Positions 18,970 through 28,530 of a stretch of DNA of 44,056 bases are shown piece after piece (position 1 is the first letter of the stretch; each line of letters opens with the position of its first letter). The notes under the pieces are model-generated. The model saw only the letters and a list, made by a program, of their open reading frames with translations. It ran no database searches and was not told the origin of the DNA. The stretch lies in NCBI RefSeq assembly GCF_001690595.1, contig NZ_LZHH01000124.1:1-44056 (forward strand), written 5' to 3'. The position numbers were made by a program, and so were the translations under genes. This DNA comes from Gilliamella sp. Choc5-1 (GTDB lineage: Bacteria; Pseudomonadota; Gammaproteobacteria; Enterobacterales; Orbaceae).

Positions 18970-19355
18970 CTTAATATTCCTTATATTTCACCAATCAAAG
19001 TACATAACATAAAATTTATAGCTAATGTCAATTAATCTTTATTTAATATCAATATGACTACTTATTTTAAAAAATCCATTTATTCTTAACCTTTAATTTT
19101 CTTTAACTTTCTTTACAAAGTATTTTGATTTTTGTGATTCTATTACAAAAAAGTAATATATCAAAATAATTTATTACTTTTTTTTGACCTTTTTTATTTT
19201 TAATAATGTTTTTTTTATATTATTCAATAATTTAATAAAATTAAAATAAATGTCATTTTTTTAATTTTATATTGTGGTGAATGAATTTGAATGGTATTTC
19301 TATTTGTGTTGGTAAGTGATACAGACAATGAGCTAAAGAAACTTACTTTATATTA
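18970..19355. other. Long AT-rich intergenic region upstream of the adhesin gene
   Basis: No gene is visible here. The stretch is extremely AT-rich with many A/T runs. An exact TTGACA -35 hexamer reads on the minus strand at 19031-19026, about 60 bases before the adhesin start, but no convincing -10 lies at 16-18 bases. AT-rich upstream DNA of this kind would be a natural target for H-NS-like silencing (inference). Confidence 0.5.
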
Positions 19356-19388
19356 GTAAAAAAGGCCTAAATTTGGTATTTTAGGCCT
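19356..19388 (-). terminator. Intrinsic terminator after purF
   Basis: On the minus strand AGGCCTAAA (19388-19380) and TTTAGGCCT (19371-19363) form a 9-bp stem followed by TTTTTAC. It ends the accD-folC-dedD-cvpA-purF operon. Confidence 0.9.
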
Positions 19389-19421
19389 CTATATTTTTAT
19401 TTTTTCTTTAATTATAGCAGG

Positions 19422-20939
19422 TTATTGACCTTCATTGTAAATTTCTAAATTTTCTGACTCTTTAGAAGCCAAGAATTTTTTACTTTCCCCTCTTTTTTTT
19501 TCCAATGATGATAAATAGTTATCATCAATTTCACCAGTAATATATATTCCATCAAAAACAGAACACTCCAAATGGTGAATATTTGGATTTTGTTCTGTGA
19601 TTGAATCAATTAAATCAGATAAATCTTGAAAAATAAGTTTATCCGCGCCAATAGCTTGGGCAATTTCATCAACTGTTCGGTTATAAGCAATAAGCTCATC
19701 GACAACAGGCATATCAATACCATAAACATTTGGATATCTAATTTCTGGTGCAGCTGACGCTAAGTAAACTTTTTTGGCACCAACTGAACGCACCATTTCA
19801 AGAATTTCTTTTGAAGTTGTACCTCTTACAATGGAATCATCGACTAAAAGTACATTTTTACCCTCAAATTCAATACGATTAGCATTAAGTTTTCTTCTTA
19901 CTGATAATCTACGAATACTTTGTCCTGGCATAATAAATGTACGACCAATGTAACGGTTTTTAACAAACCCTTGTCGATAAGGCTTGTTTAAAATACGTGC
20001 AATTTCAAGAGCTGCATCACAAGATGTTTCAGGAATAGGGATAACTACATCAATATCAACATTCCGCCATTCTTTAGCTATTTTTTCTCCTAGTTTTTTG
20101 CCCATTTCAATACGTGATTGATAAACCGATACACCATTAATTAACGAATCGGGTCTTGCAAAATAAACATATTCAAAAATACATGGATAATATTTATAAT
20201 TATCAGAGCATTGCTTAGAATGTAATTGCCCATCTTGAGTAATATAGATTGCTTCACCCGGTTCAACATCACGTATCAGCTCAAAATCAAGAATATCTAA
20301 GGCAACACTTTCAGATGCAACCATGTATTCAACTTTCTGGTTTTCAAGTACTCGTTTACCTATTACCAAAGGGCGAATTCCATAAGGATCTCGAAAAGCA
20401 ACAAGGCCATGACCAATAATCATTGCAACACAAGCATATGCGCCTTTAATGATGCTATGAACATTATGTATTGCGCTAAAAATATTGTCAGCAGTCAATG
20501 GAAAAGTAGGAAACTTATCTAGTTCATTAGCAAAAATATTGAGTAAAACCTCTGAGTCAGAATTTGTATTAACATGACGTTTTGCAAGCTGAAACACTTT
20601 ATTTCTAAGTTGATCAGTATTAGTTAAGTTTCCATTATGAGCAAGCGTAATGCCGTAAGGCGAATTGACATAAAAAGGTTGTGCTTCAGACGGGCTAGAA
20701 CTTCCTGCGGTTGGGTACCTAACATGCCCTATCCCCAAATTGCCTTGCAACCGCTGCATATGGTGCTCTTGAAATACATCTTTCACTAAACCATTTGCCT
20801 TACGTAAACGAAAGCGATTTTGATTATCAATAGTTACAATACCTGCAGCATCTTGACCTCGATGTTGCAAAACCGTCAATGCATCATAAATAGATTGATT
20901 AACAGCACTACATCCTACAATACCAACAACACCACACAT
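19422..20939 (-). CDS. purF: PurF, amidophosphoribosyltransferase
   Basis: PurF makes phosphoribosylamine from PRPP and glutamine, the committed step of purine synthesis. The N-terminal MCGVVGIVG places Cys2 as the nucleophile after Met removal (class II amidotransferase domain, about 2-230). The C-terminal phosphoribosyltransferase domain has the PRPP loop [16 protein letters not shown]. The length of 505 residues equals the E. coli protein. GAGGT precedes the ATG by nine bases. It follows cvpA by 18 bases, matching the enteric cvpA-purF operon. Confidence 0.98.
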   Translation of the reverse strand: MCGVVGIVGCSAVNQSIYDALTVLQHRGQDAAGIVTIDNQNRFRLRKANGLVKDVFQEHHMQRLQGNLGIGHVRYPTAGSSSPSEAQPFYVNSPYGITLAHNGNLTNTDQLRNKVFQLAKRHVNTNSDSEVLLNIFANELDKFPTFPLTADNIFSAIHNVHSIIKGAYACVAMIIGHGLVAFRDPYGIRPLVIGKRVLENQKVEYMVASESVALDILDFELIRDVEPGEAIYITQDGQLHSKQCSDNYKYYPCIFEYVYFARPDSLINGVSVYQSRIEMGKKLGEKIAKEWRNVDIDVVIPIPETSCDAALEIARILNKPYRQGFVKNRYIGRTFIMPGQSIRRLSVRRKLNANRIEFEGKNVLLVDDSIVRGTTSKEILEMVRSVGAKKVYLASAAPEIRYPNVYGIDMPVVDELIAYNRTVDEIAQAIGADKLIFQDLSDLIDSITEQNPNIHHLECSVFDGIYITGEIDDNYLSSLEKKRGESKKFLASKESENLEIYNEGQ

Positions 20940-20957
20940 ACTATGGTTACCTCAAAT

Positions 20958-21446
20958 CTACTGACCTAAAAACGAAGAAGAATGTTGTATAAAATCAAAA
21001 AACCAACAGATAATAAAATGAAAATGCGGAATTAGCAAAGATTGAATCCAATACGGTGATTGAGATAACGGCGTAAAGGTATCAAGCAAAAAAAGAACTG
21101 CCGCAATAATTAAAATTCCTCGTAGCACACCAAAACAAGTGCCCAATACACGATCAATACCGGATAAGCCTGTTTTTTGAATTAATTGACCAATAACATA
21201 AGACATAACAGTACATACTAATAATGTAGCAACAAAAAGAATAACAATTGCTACTGCAATACGCATCATCTCGCTATCAAAATAAGTTAAATAATCAGTT
21301 ACATATCTATAAAATTGGCTAGAAATAAAAAAAGCTAAAATCCAACTAATGAGCGATAATGCTTCGCGTACAAAGCCTCGTATAAGACTAATTAATGCAG
21401 AAAACGCAATCACACCAATAATTGTAAAATCAACCCAATTCATCAT
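20958..21446 (-). CDS. cvpA: CvpA family membrane protein
   Basis: A 162-residue inner membrane protein with four predicted transmembrane helices, opening with NWVDFTIIGVIAFSALISLI and the conserved RGFVREALSLISWILAFF segment. In E. coli it is needed for colicin V export and bile resistance; the molecular function is unclear. Two ATGs are adjacent; the first is used here. It lies immediately before purF, as in enterics. Only a half-site resembling a PurR box is seen upstream. Confidence 0.93.
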   Translation of the reverse strand: MMNWVDFTIIGVIAFSALISLIRGFVREALSLISWILAFFISSQFYRYVTDYLTYFDSEMMRIAVAIVILFVATLLVCTVMSYVIGQLIQKTGLSGIDRVLGTCFGVLRGILIIAAVLFLLDTFTPLSQSPYWIQSLLIPHFHFIICWFFDFIQHSSSFLGQ

Positions 21447-21517
21447 AATAGCTCATAATTTTATATAAAAATATTTTATCTTAATTATCGTTTGTGACAC
21501 GAAAAATAAAATAGCGA

Positions 21518-22096
21518 TTAATTAGCAACAACAATACCTTTTAATTTTGTTAGGTTATTTAAGTCAATAAGCACTTGTTCTACTTGCTCTTTTTTAGCAT
21601 AAGGACCAACCTGTAACTTGATTAATTGATTAGGATCTGGATTTTGAGGTAATGTTCTAACGCTATAATTATTTAACTTTAACAAAGCAACCAACTCTTC
21701 TATTTTTTGTCTATTTTTTAAAGCAGTAAGTTGGATCATATAAGATTTAGTCTCTTGTCCAGATGCAGCTGGCTTCATTATTGTATCAACATCATCAATA
21801 ATATCAGGTAAAACTGATATACTTGTGTTTTGATTTGAATCAGGTACATAAGGAACTTCCGATACATTGCTGGAAATATTATTATCATCAACATCATTAG
21901 GTGATATTACAGCTTGCTCTTGATGAGTGGCATCCTCTGGTTGGAATATGGGCGTTGTTGGTATTCGTGAATTTGGTTTATCGGTTATGATCCATGGTGC
22001 AATTACTGCGATAATAAGCAATAATGTAGCAAAACCGACAAGACGATTTCTTACTTTATTTTGATTTATTGAATTAATTTTTTGTTTGCCCGTCAT
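21518..22096 (-). CDS. dedD: DedD-like SPOR-domain cell division protein
   Basis: DedD is a bitopic inner membrane protein that helps septal constriction. The 192-residue product has a short cytoplasmic Lys/Asn-rich N-terminus, one membrane helix (LVGFATLLLIIAVIAPWII), an acidic periplasmic linker, and a C-terminal SPOR domain (about 118-192; SYMIQLTALKNRQKIEELVA, IKLQVGPYAKKEQVEQVL) that binds denuded septal peptidoglycan. The frame extends to a GTG at 22108, but the ATG at 22096 has the better-spaced GTGGA. It overlaps the end of folC by 23 bases, as expected for the accD-folC-dedD-cvpA-purF order. Confidence 0.9.
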   Translation of the reverse strand: MTGKQKINSINQNKVRNRLVGFATLLLIIAVIAPWIITDKPNSRIPTTPIFQPEDATHQEQAVISPNDVDDNNISSNVSEVPYVPDSNQNTSISVLPDIIDDVDTIMKPAASGQETKSYMIQLTALKNRQKIEELVALLKLNNYSVRTLPQNPDPNQLIKLQVGPYAKKEQVEQVLIDLNNLTKLKGIVVAN

Positions 22097-23381
22097 GATT
22101 AATTCCACTTAAATGCTGAGTTTCAGCTAAAACATCAGATACCGTATGAAATGAACCACATATCACGATAATATCATCCTTATTAGCATCGTGCATTGCT
22201 TGCCGATAAGCTTTAGAAACCGTATCAAATGCTGATACATTAAGTTCACCTTTATTTAATAAGTGTTGTTTTAACACTTCAGCGCTACAACCTCGTTCAC
22301 CATAAAGTGAAGCACAATACCATTTATCACCTTTTAAGATGGCTAAGGTACTTTTAATATCTTTATCTTTAAGCATACCAACAACAAATCTAACTTTACC
22401 TATATGTAAATATTCTGCCTTTAGCTTTTCTAATTGTTGTGTTAAATAGGCTGCTGCATGTGGGTTATGTGCTACATCAAGAATAACTAGTGGTGAAGTA
22501 TTAACGATTTGAAAACGCCCTGTTAAATTAGACTTTTTTAATCCATTAACTATTTGCTGTTGTGTTATTTTAATTGATGAATAACCTAATGCAGCAACTG
22601 CAGTTGCTGCATTAGCTAAAGGAACATGGGCAATAGGTAGGTTTTTATACTGTTTTTTAGGCGATTGAAATATCCATGAATCGTTATTAACTTGTTGATA
22701 ATGCCAATTACAATTTACCAAATAGATCGGACAATTAACTAATTTTGCCACATTTAAAATGGATTCAGGCATATTGGGTTCACCTACAACAGCAATACTT
22801 TTAGATTTAAATATACCTGCTTTTTCTCGCCCGATACTTTCACGGGTATCACCTAAATAATCAACATGATCAATACCAATAGTTGTAATGATTGCCACAT
22901 CAGCATCAACAATATTGGTTGCATCTAGCCGTCCACCAAGACCGACTTCTAATATAACTACATCTAATTTTGCTTGTCTGAATTGATAAAGCGCGGCAAG
23001 CGTTGCATATTCAAAATAAGTAAGTGATATATCAGTTCTAGCTTTTTCTATTTCAACAAAGGCTTTTACGGTTTCTTGTTCGCTTGACTCTTGATTATTA
23101 ATTCGTACTCGCTCAGTAAAACGGAGTAAATGCGGGGAGCTATAAACACCAACTCGTAAACCTGCCTCAAGCAATATCATTTCAAGCGTTCGGCAAGTAG
23201 TTCCTTTGCCATTGGTGCCAGCAACAGTAAAGATATAAGGCGCTGGTTGCAATAAATTAAGGCGTTGAGCAACTGCTGTTACTCGCTCTAAACCTAAATC
23301 GATAGTTGTCGGGTGTAATTGCTCTAAATAACAAAGCCATGTATTTAAATCTGACACGGCATCTGGTTGTTTATTTTGCAT
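22074..23381 (-). CDS. folC: FolC, dihydrofolate synthase/folylpolyglutamate synthase
   Basis: FolC adds glutamate to dihydropteroate and then to reduced folates. The ATP-binding loop is VAGTNGKGTTCRTLE near residue 54. Mur-ligase family motifs follow (YSSPHLLRFTERVRIN; VGLGGRLDATN; TTIGIDHVDYLGDT; LDVAHNPHA). The length of 435 residues is normal. It begins seven bases after the accD stop and its end overlaps dedD. Confidence 0.97.
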   Translation of the reverse strand: MQNKQPDAVSDLNTWLCYLEQLHPTTIDLGLERVTAVAQRLNLLQPAPYIFTVAGTNGKGTTCRTLEMILLEAGLRVGVYSSPHLLRFTERVRINNQESSEQETVKAFVEIEKARTDISLTYFEYATLAALYQFRQAKLDVVILEVGLGGRLDATNIVDADVAIITTIGIDHVDYLGDTRESIGREKAGIFKSKSIAVVGEPNMPESILNVAKLVNCPIYLVNCNWHYQQVNNDSWIFQSPKKQYKNLPIAHVPLANAATAVAALGYSSIKITQQQIVNGLKKSNLTGRFQIVNTSPLVILDVAHNPHAAAYLTQQLEKLKAEYLHIGKVRFVVGMLKDKDIKSTLAILKGDKWYCASLYGERGCSAEVLKQHLLNKGELNVSAFDTVSKAYRQAMHDANKDDIIVICGSFHTVSDVLAETQHLSGINHDGQTKN

Positions 23382-23387
23382 ACTCGA

Positions 23388-24278
23388 TTAAACTGTCTCG
23401 TTAAGAGCAACATTATTAAATGGATCGGGTAAGTTCATTAGTTTAGCTATTAAACTCGCAATTTTAGGTCGCATTTCTTTGCGATGAATGATCATATCAA
23501 TTGCGCCTTTTTCGAGTAAAAACTCACTGCGTTGAAACCCTTCTGGCAACGTTTCACGAACAGTTTGCTGAATCACTCGTGGGCCTGCAAAACCAATTAA
23601 CGCTTTAGGTTCAGCTATATTAATATCACCTAACATTGCTAAACTTGCTGATACTCCCCCCATTGTGGGATCGGTCATGACAGAAATATACGGTAAACCC
23701 TCATCTTGCATTTTAGCTAAAATAGCACTGGTTTTTGCCATTTGCATTAATGAAAATAATGCTTCTTGCATTCGCGCACCACCGCTTGTTGAAAAACAGA
23801 TTAAAGGGCATTTATCCTCAATAGCTTGCTCTGCTGCTCGTGTAAATAAAGCTCCAACAACAGAAGACATTGAACCACCAATAAACGCAAATTCAAAACA
23901 AGCTACAACAACAGGTACGCCAAGCAATGTCCCTTTCATGACAACCATTGCTTCTTTTTCATGGGTATCTTTTTGTGCCGCGGTTAAGCGATCTTTATAT
24001 TTTTTAGTATCTTTAAATTTTAAGATATCTTTAGGCATAAGGTCTGTGCCAATTTCGACATCTGAACCTTCATCTAAAAAACGGTATAAACGCACACGGG
24101 CAGGAATATGCATGTGATGGTCACATTTTGGACAAACCTCTAAATTAAGATCAAGTTCAGCTTGATAGATAACTTGTTCACAATTACTACATTTTGTCCA
24201 AACACCACCAGGAATATTCGCCTTTTTATGATCTGACGATATATTATTTTTACTAAGAATTTTTTCAATCCAGCTCAT
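23388..24278 (-). CDS. accD: AccD, acetyl-CoA carboxylase carboxyltransferase beta subunit
   Basis: AccD with AccA transfers carboxyl from biotin to acetyl-CoA, the first step of fatty acid synthesis. A four-Cys zinc ribbon (C30, C33, C49, C52) binds RNA and zinc, and a crotonase-fold carboxyltransferase domain follows ([52 protein letters not shown]). The length of 296 residues is normal. GAGAG lies seven bases before the ATG. First gene of its operon. Confidence 0.98.
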   Translation of the reverse strand: MSWIEKILSKNNISSDHKKANIPGGVWTKCSNCEQVIYQAELDLNLEVCPKCDHHMHIPARVRLYRFLDEGSDVEIGTDLMPKDILKFKDTKKYKDRLTAAQKDTHEKEAMVVMKGTLLGVPVVVACFEFAFIGGSMSSVVGALFTRAAEQAIEDKCPLICFSTSGGARMQEALFSLMQMAKTSAILAKMQDEGLPYISVMTDPTMGGVSASLAMLGDINIAEPKALIGFAGPRVIQQTVRETLPEGFQRSEFLLEKGAIDMIIHRKEMRPKIASLIAKLMNLPDPFNNVALNETV

Positions 24279-24434
24279 TATGATTCTCTCATTCTGGCAC
24301 TCTTTACAAATTTGGAGCTATTGTACAATACTTTGAATCAATTCTTAATAGTTGTTTTTATTTTTATCTTATTTTGTAAATCAACTTTGCAAAAATCTAT
24401 AATACCTAAATAAAAAATTTCAAGTAAAGGGCTG

Positions 24435-24457
24435 TGTTTAAAATCCAATTTTAAACA
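24435..24457. repeat. Perfect 10-bp palindrome upstream of tmaR
   Basis: TGTTTAAAAT and ATTTTAAACA flank a 3-base centre. It lies about 60 bases before the predicted tmaR -35 box. Symmetry and position suit a regulator binding site; no T-run follows, so it is not a terminator. Confidence 0.6.
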
Positions 24458-24515
24458 GTTAACACAAAATGCCGGATACGAGAAATATCATCTATAGTTT
24501 AAAAATATAATTAAT

Positions 24516-24544
24516 ATGACCTAAAAAAATTATTAGTATATAAT
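24516..24544 (+). promoter_or_regulatory. Predicted sigma-70 promoter of tmaR
   Basis: ATGACC (24516-24521; four of six bases match TTGACA), a 17-base spacer, and an exact TATAAT (24539-24544). It lies 44 bases before the tmaR start. Confidence 0.6.
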
Positions 24545-24588
24545 TGGTAAAAGTTTATTTTTCCATTTTTTAAGATAAGGGGTTATAG

Positions 24589-24909
24589 ATGGACAAGGAA
24601 AAAGCAAGCGCATCATCATTTCAAGATGTATTAGAATATATTCGTCTATCACGTCGTTTAAATAAATTAAAGCGTGAAATATCAGACAACGAGAAAAAAA
24701 TTCGTGATAACCAAAAACGCGTACTTTTACTTGAAAACTTAAGTGAATATATTAAACCAGATATGACTTATGAAGAACTTCAAGCCATTATTGCTAATAT
24801 GAAAAGTGATTATGATGATCGTGTTGATGATTATATTATCAAAAATGCTGAAATCTCTAAAGAACGCCGTGAAATTAGCAAAAAAATGCGTAGTTATCGA
24901 TCTAGTTAA
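24589..24909 (+). CDS. tmaR: TmaR (YeeX), PTS polar-localisation regulator
   Basis: TmaR clusters at the cell pole and sequesters phosphotransferase Enzyme I in E. coli, tuning sugar uptake. The 106-residue protein is strongly similar to E. coli YeeX/TmaR (DUF496): [60 protein letters not shown]. It is mostly charged coiled-coil with no signal peptide. AAGGGG six bases upstream supports the ATG. It stands alone on the plus strand with its own promoter and terminator. Confidence 0.95.
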   Translation: MDKEKASASSFQDVLEYIRLSRRLNKLKREISDNEKKIRDNQKRVLLLENLSEYIKPDMTYEELQAIIANMKSDYDDRVDDYIIKNAEISKERREISKKMRSYRSS

Positions 24910-24924
24910 AATCTATTGTATTAT

Positions 24925-24959
24925 AAATAGCGTCTAGTTTATTAAGGACGCTATTTTTA
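24925..24959. terminator. Bidirectional terminator between tmaR and yciH
   Basis: AATAGCGTC and GACGCTATT enclose a 12-base loop, followed by TTTTT on the plus strand and by TTTAT on the minus strand. It separates the convergent genes tmaR and yciH and can serve both. Confidence 0.9.
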
Positions 24960-24969
24960 TGAAATAATA

Positions 24970-25293
24970 TTATCCGCCAGCTAGTTTTACTTTAAATCCT
25001 TTACTTTCTAGCAAGGATTTTAATAACTCACGTTTATCCCCCTGAATTTCAATAGCACCATCTTTAACCGCTCCACCACAACCACAACGTTTTTTTAATT
25101 CGGTAGCTAGCTGTAATAATTGAGCATCATTCATATCAAATCCCGTAATAACACAAACGCCTTTACCTTTACGACCTGAGGTTTGTCGTTGGATTCGAAT
25201 AATTCCGTCCCCTTTAGGGCGTGGTACCACTGATTGACTAGGTTTTATGCGACCTTTATCGGTTGAATAGACAAGTAAATTTTCTGACATCAT
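24970..25293 (-). CDS. yciH: YciH, SUI1-domain translation factor
   Basis: A bacterial homologue of eukaryotic initiation factor eIF1; in E. coli it can affect initiation fidelity and act as a stress inhibitor. The SUI1 core is unmistakable (IRIQRQTSGRKGKGVCVITG, KKRCGCGGAVKDGAIEIQGD, LLESKGFKVKLAGG). The frame could begin at a TTG at 25317, but the ATG at 25293 (107 residues) follows AAGAG by eight bases and sits just after the pyrF stop, matching the enteric pyrF-yciH pair and E. coli YciH length (108). A second ATG follows at once and cannot be excluded. Confidence 0.95.
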   Translation of the reverse strand: MMSENLLVYSTDKGRIKPSQSVVPRPKGDGIIRIQRQTSGRKGKGVCVITGFDMNDAQLLQLATELKKRCGCGGAVKDGAIEIQGDKRELLKSLLESKGFKVKLAGG

Positions 25294-25297
25294 GTCT

Positions 25298-26002
25298 TTA
25301 ACTCTTACTTGGTTCAAGTGTTGCTAAAATTGTTTGTAGCGCTTTAGCGGGATCTTCTGCTTGAGTTACTGGACGTCCAATAACTAAATAATCAGAGCCT
25401 GCAGCTTGAGCTCGCTGAGGAGTCATAATTCGACGCTGATCATCTGGATTAGTACCAGCAGGTCTAATGCCTGGTGTCACTAATTTAAAATCACTGCCTA
25501 ACCGTATTTTAAAACTTTGTACTTCTTTAGCTGAACAAACCACTCCATCAAGCCCACAGTTTTTAGCTAGTATTGCTAATCTAGTGGCTTGTTCTAAGGG
25601 CGATACATTAATACCAATTTCTTGAAGATCTGTTGATTCCATGCTAGTTAATACAGTTACTGCAATTAAAATTGGCGCATCTTTACCATATGAATAAAGC
25701 GCATCTTTAGCTGCTGTCATCATTCGCGAACCACCACTAGCATGTACATTGGTCATCCAAACACCCAGATCGGCTGTAGCTGCAATTGCTTTTGCAACGG
25801 TATTAGGTATATCATGGAATTTAAGATCTAAAAAGACATCAAATCCTTTTTGCATAATCTGCTTGATAAAACCAGGGCCAGCATGTGTAAAAAGCTCTTT
25901 ACCGATTTTAAGTCGACAATCTTTAGGATCGACTCGATCAATAAAATTCCATGCTAATTTAAGATCCGCAAAATCAACTGCAACAATAATTGGTGATACC
26001 AT
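25298..26002 (-). CDS. pyrF: PyrF, orotidine 5'-phosphate decarboxylase
   Basis: PyrF converts OMP to UMP, the last step of pyrimidine synthesis. The 234-residue barrel has the catalytic motif [14 protein letters not shown], an N-terminal IIVAVDFAD, and the phosphate-binding end [14 protein letters not shown] and [19 protein letters not shown] lies 11 bases upstream of the ATG. It is followed by yciH, as in E. coli, and preceded by a lipoprotein gene 29 bases away, so it may be read as part of that longer transcript. Confidence 0.97.
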   Translation of the reverse strand: MVSPIIVAVDFADLKLAWNFIDRVDPKDCRLKIGKELFTHAGPGFIKQIMQKGFDVFLDLKFHDIPNTVAKAIAATADLGVWMTNVHASGGSRMMTAAKDALYSYGKDAPILIAVTVLTSMESTDLQEIGINVSPLEQATRLAILAKNCGLDGVVCSAKEVQSFKIRLGSDFKLVTPGIRPAGTNPDDQRRIMTPQRAQAAGSDYLVIGRPVTQAEDPAKALQTILATLEPSKS

Positions 26003-26031
26003 GACTTATGTATTCCTTTTAATCAAAAGTT

Positions 26032-27207
26032 TTAGCTATTTTTTCTAATAAATTCGTTCAAATCAGCATAAAAAATACGAGCACTTTCTTTATAACCTTT
26101 TATGGTTTGATGAACTAAATCTGGACGGGCAAACCCTTGTTGTTGCCACTGTTTAATTGAAAACTTACCCCCCATCGCTACTTGCCAATCCCAAAATAGG
26201 GTTTTTTCAGATTTAGCGACTTGTTTTTGAATATTCATTATTTTTGCAAAAGATTTGGGTATATCATTTCCATTTACCATAGTGTCTGGAGGCGTCATTA
26301 TTAAAATGGTAGCATTAGGTAATGTTTTGCGAATCAGTCTGATATTATTCACTAAGTTTTTTTTATATTGACTAGCGTCTAATGTTTCATCAAAACTTTC
26401 ATTTGTTCCATATTCAAGAATGACAAGATCACTTTGCGATAAGGCTAGTTCTTTAAACCAATTTTTCCCCCATTTCTGCCAAATTGTCTGTTTAGCACCA
26501 TTAGTGGCAATCGATGAAACAATAACGCCTGATTGTTTATAGCGAGTTAACCAAATTCCTCCTAGCTCTATATCTTTTTGACTTTTTATTACAAAAGGCA
26601 TTTTCGACACAATCGAAGCTGTTTGCCAAACATTTGGAGTTGATTTGTAATTAAAACTAATTTTTTTATCACTGTTATCATAAATTGCGAGCGAACTTGA
26701 GTTATTTTTAAGTGTTTTAAAAGTTAACGTAACTTGCCAATATTTACTATTAGATGTCCTTGGAATAATTTGGATAGTGGCCAAATCTTTACTTGGTTTA
26801 GCAATGAAGCCACCCATAGGAAAATCTAAATTACTTAAAGTCCGGCTACTTAATACATCCCAGTTTTTAGTTCGCCATGTAACAGCGGCATGGTTTTGCC
26901 CTTTTATTGCTACAGGTGTTACCCAACCAATGCCTGCATTACCGTATTTTTGTTGCATTAATGTTCTAAATTCGCCAGTAAAAAAATCAGCTGCAGAATG
27001 TGAATCACCAAATTGAGTAATATTAATCACTTGATTAGCCTTTTTTTTATCCGCTAATGATTTTAAACGTGTTGCAAATTGTTTTGCATTAGGATCACCA
27101 AAATCAACTATCGCTGATGCAGTAGTAGTTTTACTTTCAGCTACATTACATCCAACAGTAATTGTTATTACTATTATGACTGCAATATATTTTAAAAATT
27201 TAATCAC
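26032..27207 (-). CDS. SGNH-fold lipoprotein, Ape1-like O-acetylesterase candidate
   Basis: A 391-residue SGNH hydrolase anchored as a lipoprotein: the N-terminus has a lipobox with TVGC, the lipid-bearing Cys being C20. The four SGNH blocks are visible: block I FGDSHS (S69), a Gly block (ATNGAK), block III EYGTNES (N present), and block V PDLVH (D363, H366). This arrangement resembles peptidoglycan O-acetylesterase Ape1 of Neisseria, which removes acetyl from MurNAc so lytic transglycosylases can act. It starts with GTG after GAGGAT and overlaps the preceding SGNH gene by eight bases. Substrate is inferred from the gene cluster and is not proven. Confidence 0.7.
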   Translation of the reverse strand: MIKFLKYIAVIIVITITVGCNVAESKTTTASAIVDFGDPNAKQFATRLKSLADKKKANQVINITQFGDSHSAADFFTGEFRTLMQQKYGNAGIGWVTPVAIKGQNHAAVTWRTKNWDVLSSRTLSNLDFPMGGFIAKPSKDLATIQIIPRTSNSKYWQVTLTFKTLKNNSSSLAIYDNSDKKISFNYKSTPNVWQTASIVSKMPFVIKSQKDIELGGIWLTRYKQSGVIVSSIATNGAKQTIWQKWGKNWFKELALSQSDLVILEYGTNESFDETLDASQYKKNLVNNIRLIRKTLPNATILIMTPPDTMVNGNDIPKSFAKIMNIQKQVAKSEKTLFWDWQVAMGGKFSIKQWQQQGFARPDLVHQTIKGYKESARIFYADLNEFIRKNS

Positions 27208-28519
27208 TATGGGTATCCTCTAATTCTTTATAAATTATTTGCTCCATAATGGCCTTTGCCAAAATCTTCTGGCCAATTGGTGTAAAATGAATCCCATCAT
27301 CAACCCTTACTTTAATTTTTGCTTTATCACTTTTTGTAAAATTGCTAAATTTTTCGTAGGTACAACCCAATAATTCGTTTGTTGATAAAAAATGTTGTTG
27401 GACTTTTTCTATTTCAGATTCATATAAATTATTTAAGTAAACCATTCCATCGTTTAATTTTGATTTACGCATACAAGGGGCTGCAAGCCAAAGCACTTGA
27501 ACCTCATGTTCTATAGCACTATTTAAAATAGATTCAATACGCAAACGATAGTGTTCTTCCCACAATGCAGATTTAAATTTAGCGTATTTAGCATAGCCTT
27601 TAATAGGAAAATCCCAAGGATCATTAGCGCCAATAAAAATAACAAGTAGTTTAATTGAAGGGTCAGCAATTAAATTTTCATTAATTGTTTTTGGCCAATT
27701 AAAAGCATTTGGATAAGCAAGCCCTGTGCTCTGTTTGCTTAAATCAAGGCTTTCTATTTTATATTGCTTGAAAAGCATTTTTTTAACATATGGGGCTACA
27801 CCTTGCATTAAAGAATCACCAGCAAATAACACTTTATCATTACTTGTTAATATAATAGGTAGTAGCTCATGGGGTTGCTCAGTATCCTCTTGTATTTTTT
27901 TAGGATCATCTTGTAATATTAACTCAGTTTTGGACTTATTATAATTAGTAGGTTCAGAATGTGGTTTAAGATCAGAGGTTATTTCGCCACTTTCTATATT
28001 TACCCTTTGAGTGATTTGTAATTCGGAACCTGTTACTACTTCTATTTTTTTATTTGGTTTTATCTCTTCAGTTTCAGTTACTACTGAGTTAGATGTTATC
28101 TTTTCAGTAACGGGTAGTGCAACATCAATTGGTTGTGCCAATGAAGATAGTATTTGTACATTTACATCTTCTTGAGTATCTTGCTCATATTTTTTGCTTT
28201 CTTCAAGTTCTTGTATTGAAAGTTCTTCTACTGCAAGTGTGTTACTATTAAACAAATCAGTATGATATGCTTGCTCGCAATAAACCAATATTGACTTGTA
28301 ATATATCGCTATTAATGTAGTGGCAGTAACAAAAAATATTACAAATATATAACAAGCGGATAAAGGAGCATTAGCAATAACATGAGCTCTTTTTGTTTTC
28401 TTTTTTTTTATAAGCTCTTTTTTAATCGTATTTTTATTGAATTCTTTATAGCGTTGCTGTTTCAAATTCAATTTATTTTTTTTATGATTTTTTGACAACG
28501 TTTTGTTAGATATCATCAT
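27200..28519 (-). CDS. Membrane-anchored SGNH protein, PatB/PacB-like O-acetyltransferase candidate
   Basis: A 439-residue bitopic protein: a very Lys-rich cytoplasmic head (1-45), one membrane helix (about 52-75), a long acidic Ser/Thr/Glu linker (about 80-220) and a C-terminal periplasmic SGNH domain. Catalytic blocks: AGDSLMQGVAP (S236), STGLAYP (G266), IGANDPWD (N299), DDGIHFTPIG (D408, H411). The GDSLMQGVAP form and the MBOAT neighbour point to the PatB/PacB type, which moves acetyl to MurNAc at O-6 in the periplasm. It begins 11 bases after the MBOAT gene; no strong ribosome site is visible. The product is an inference from family and context. Confidence 0.7.
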   Translation of the reverse strand: MMISNKTLSKNHKKNKLNLKQQRYKEFNKNTIKKELIKKKKTKRAHVIANAPLSACYIFVIFFVTATTLIAIYYKSILVYCEQAYHTDLFNSNTLAVEELSIQELEESKKYEQDTQEDVNVQILSSLAQPIDVALPVTEKITSNSVVTETEEIKPNKKIEVVTGSELQITQRVNIESGEITSDLKPHSEPTNYNKSKTELILQDDPKKIQEDTEQPHELLPIILTSNDKVLFAGDSLMQGVAPYVKKMLFKQYKIESLDLSKQSTGLAYPNAFNWPKTINENLIADPSIKLLVIFIGANDPWDFPIKGYAKYAKFKSALWEEHYRLRIESILNSAIEHEVQVLWLAAPCMRKSKLNDGMVYLNNLYESEIEKVQQHFLSTNELLGCTYEKFSNFTKSDKAKIKVRVDDGIHFTPIGQKILAKAIMEQIIYKELEDTHSD

Positions 28520-28530
28520 ATTAAGTATTA

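Larger units (their letters stand above)
24279..24588. other. Divergent intergenic region between accD and tmaR
   Basis: This 310-base region must hold promoters for both flanking genes. It contains a perfect 10-bp inverted repeat (24435-24457) and the predicted tmaR promoter (24516-24544). No coding sequence or RNA gene was recognised. Confidence 0.6.

Noticed and set aside
18970-19350. Small RNA or small gene in the AT-rich gap before the adhesin
   Set aside because: No reading frame with a ribosome site and no terminator-linked promoter could be supported.
21447-21517. PurR operator upstream of cvpA-purF
   Set aside because: Only one half-site resembles the PurR box (ACAAACG); the other half does not match.
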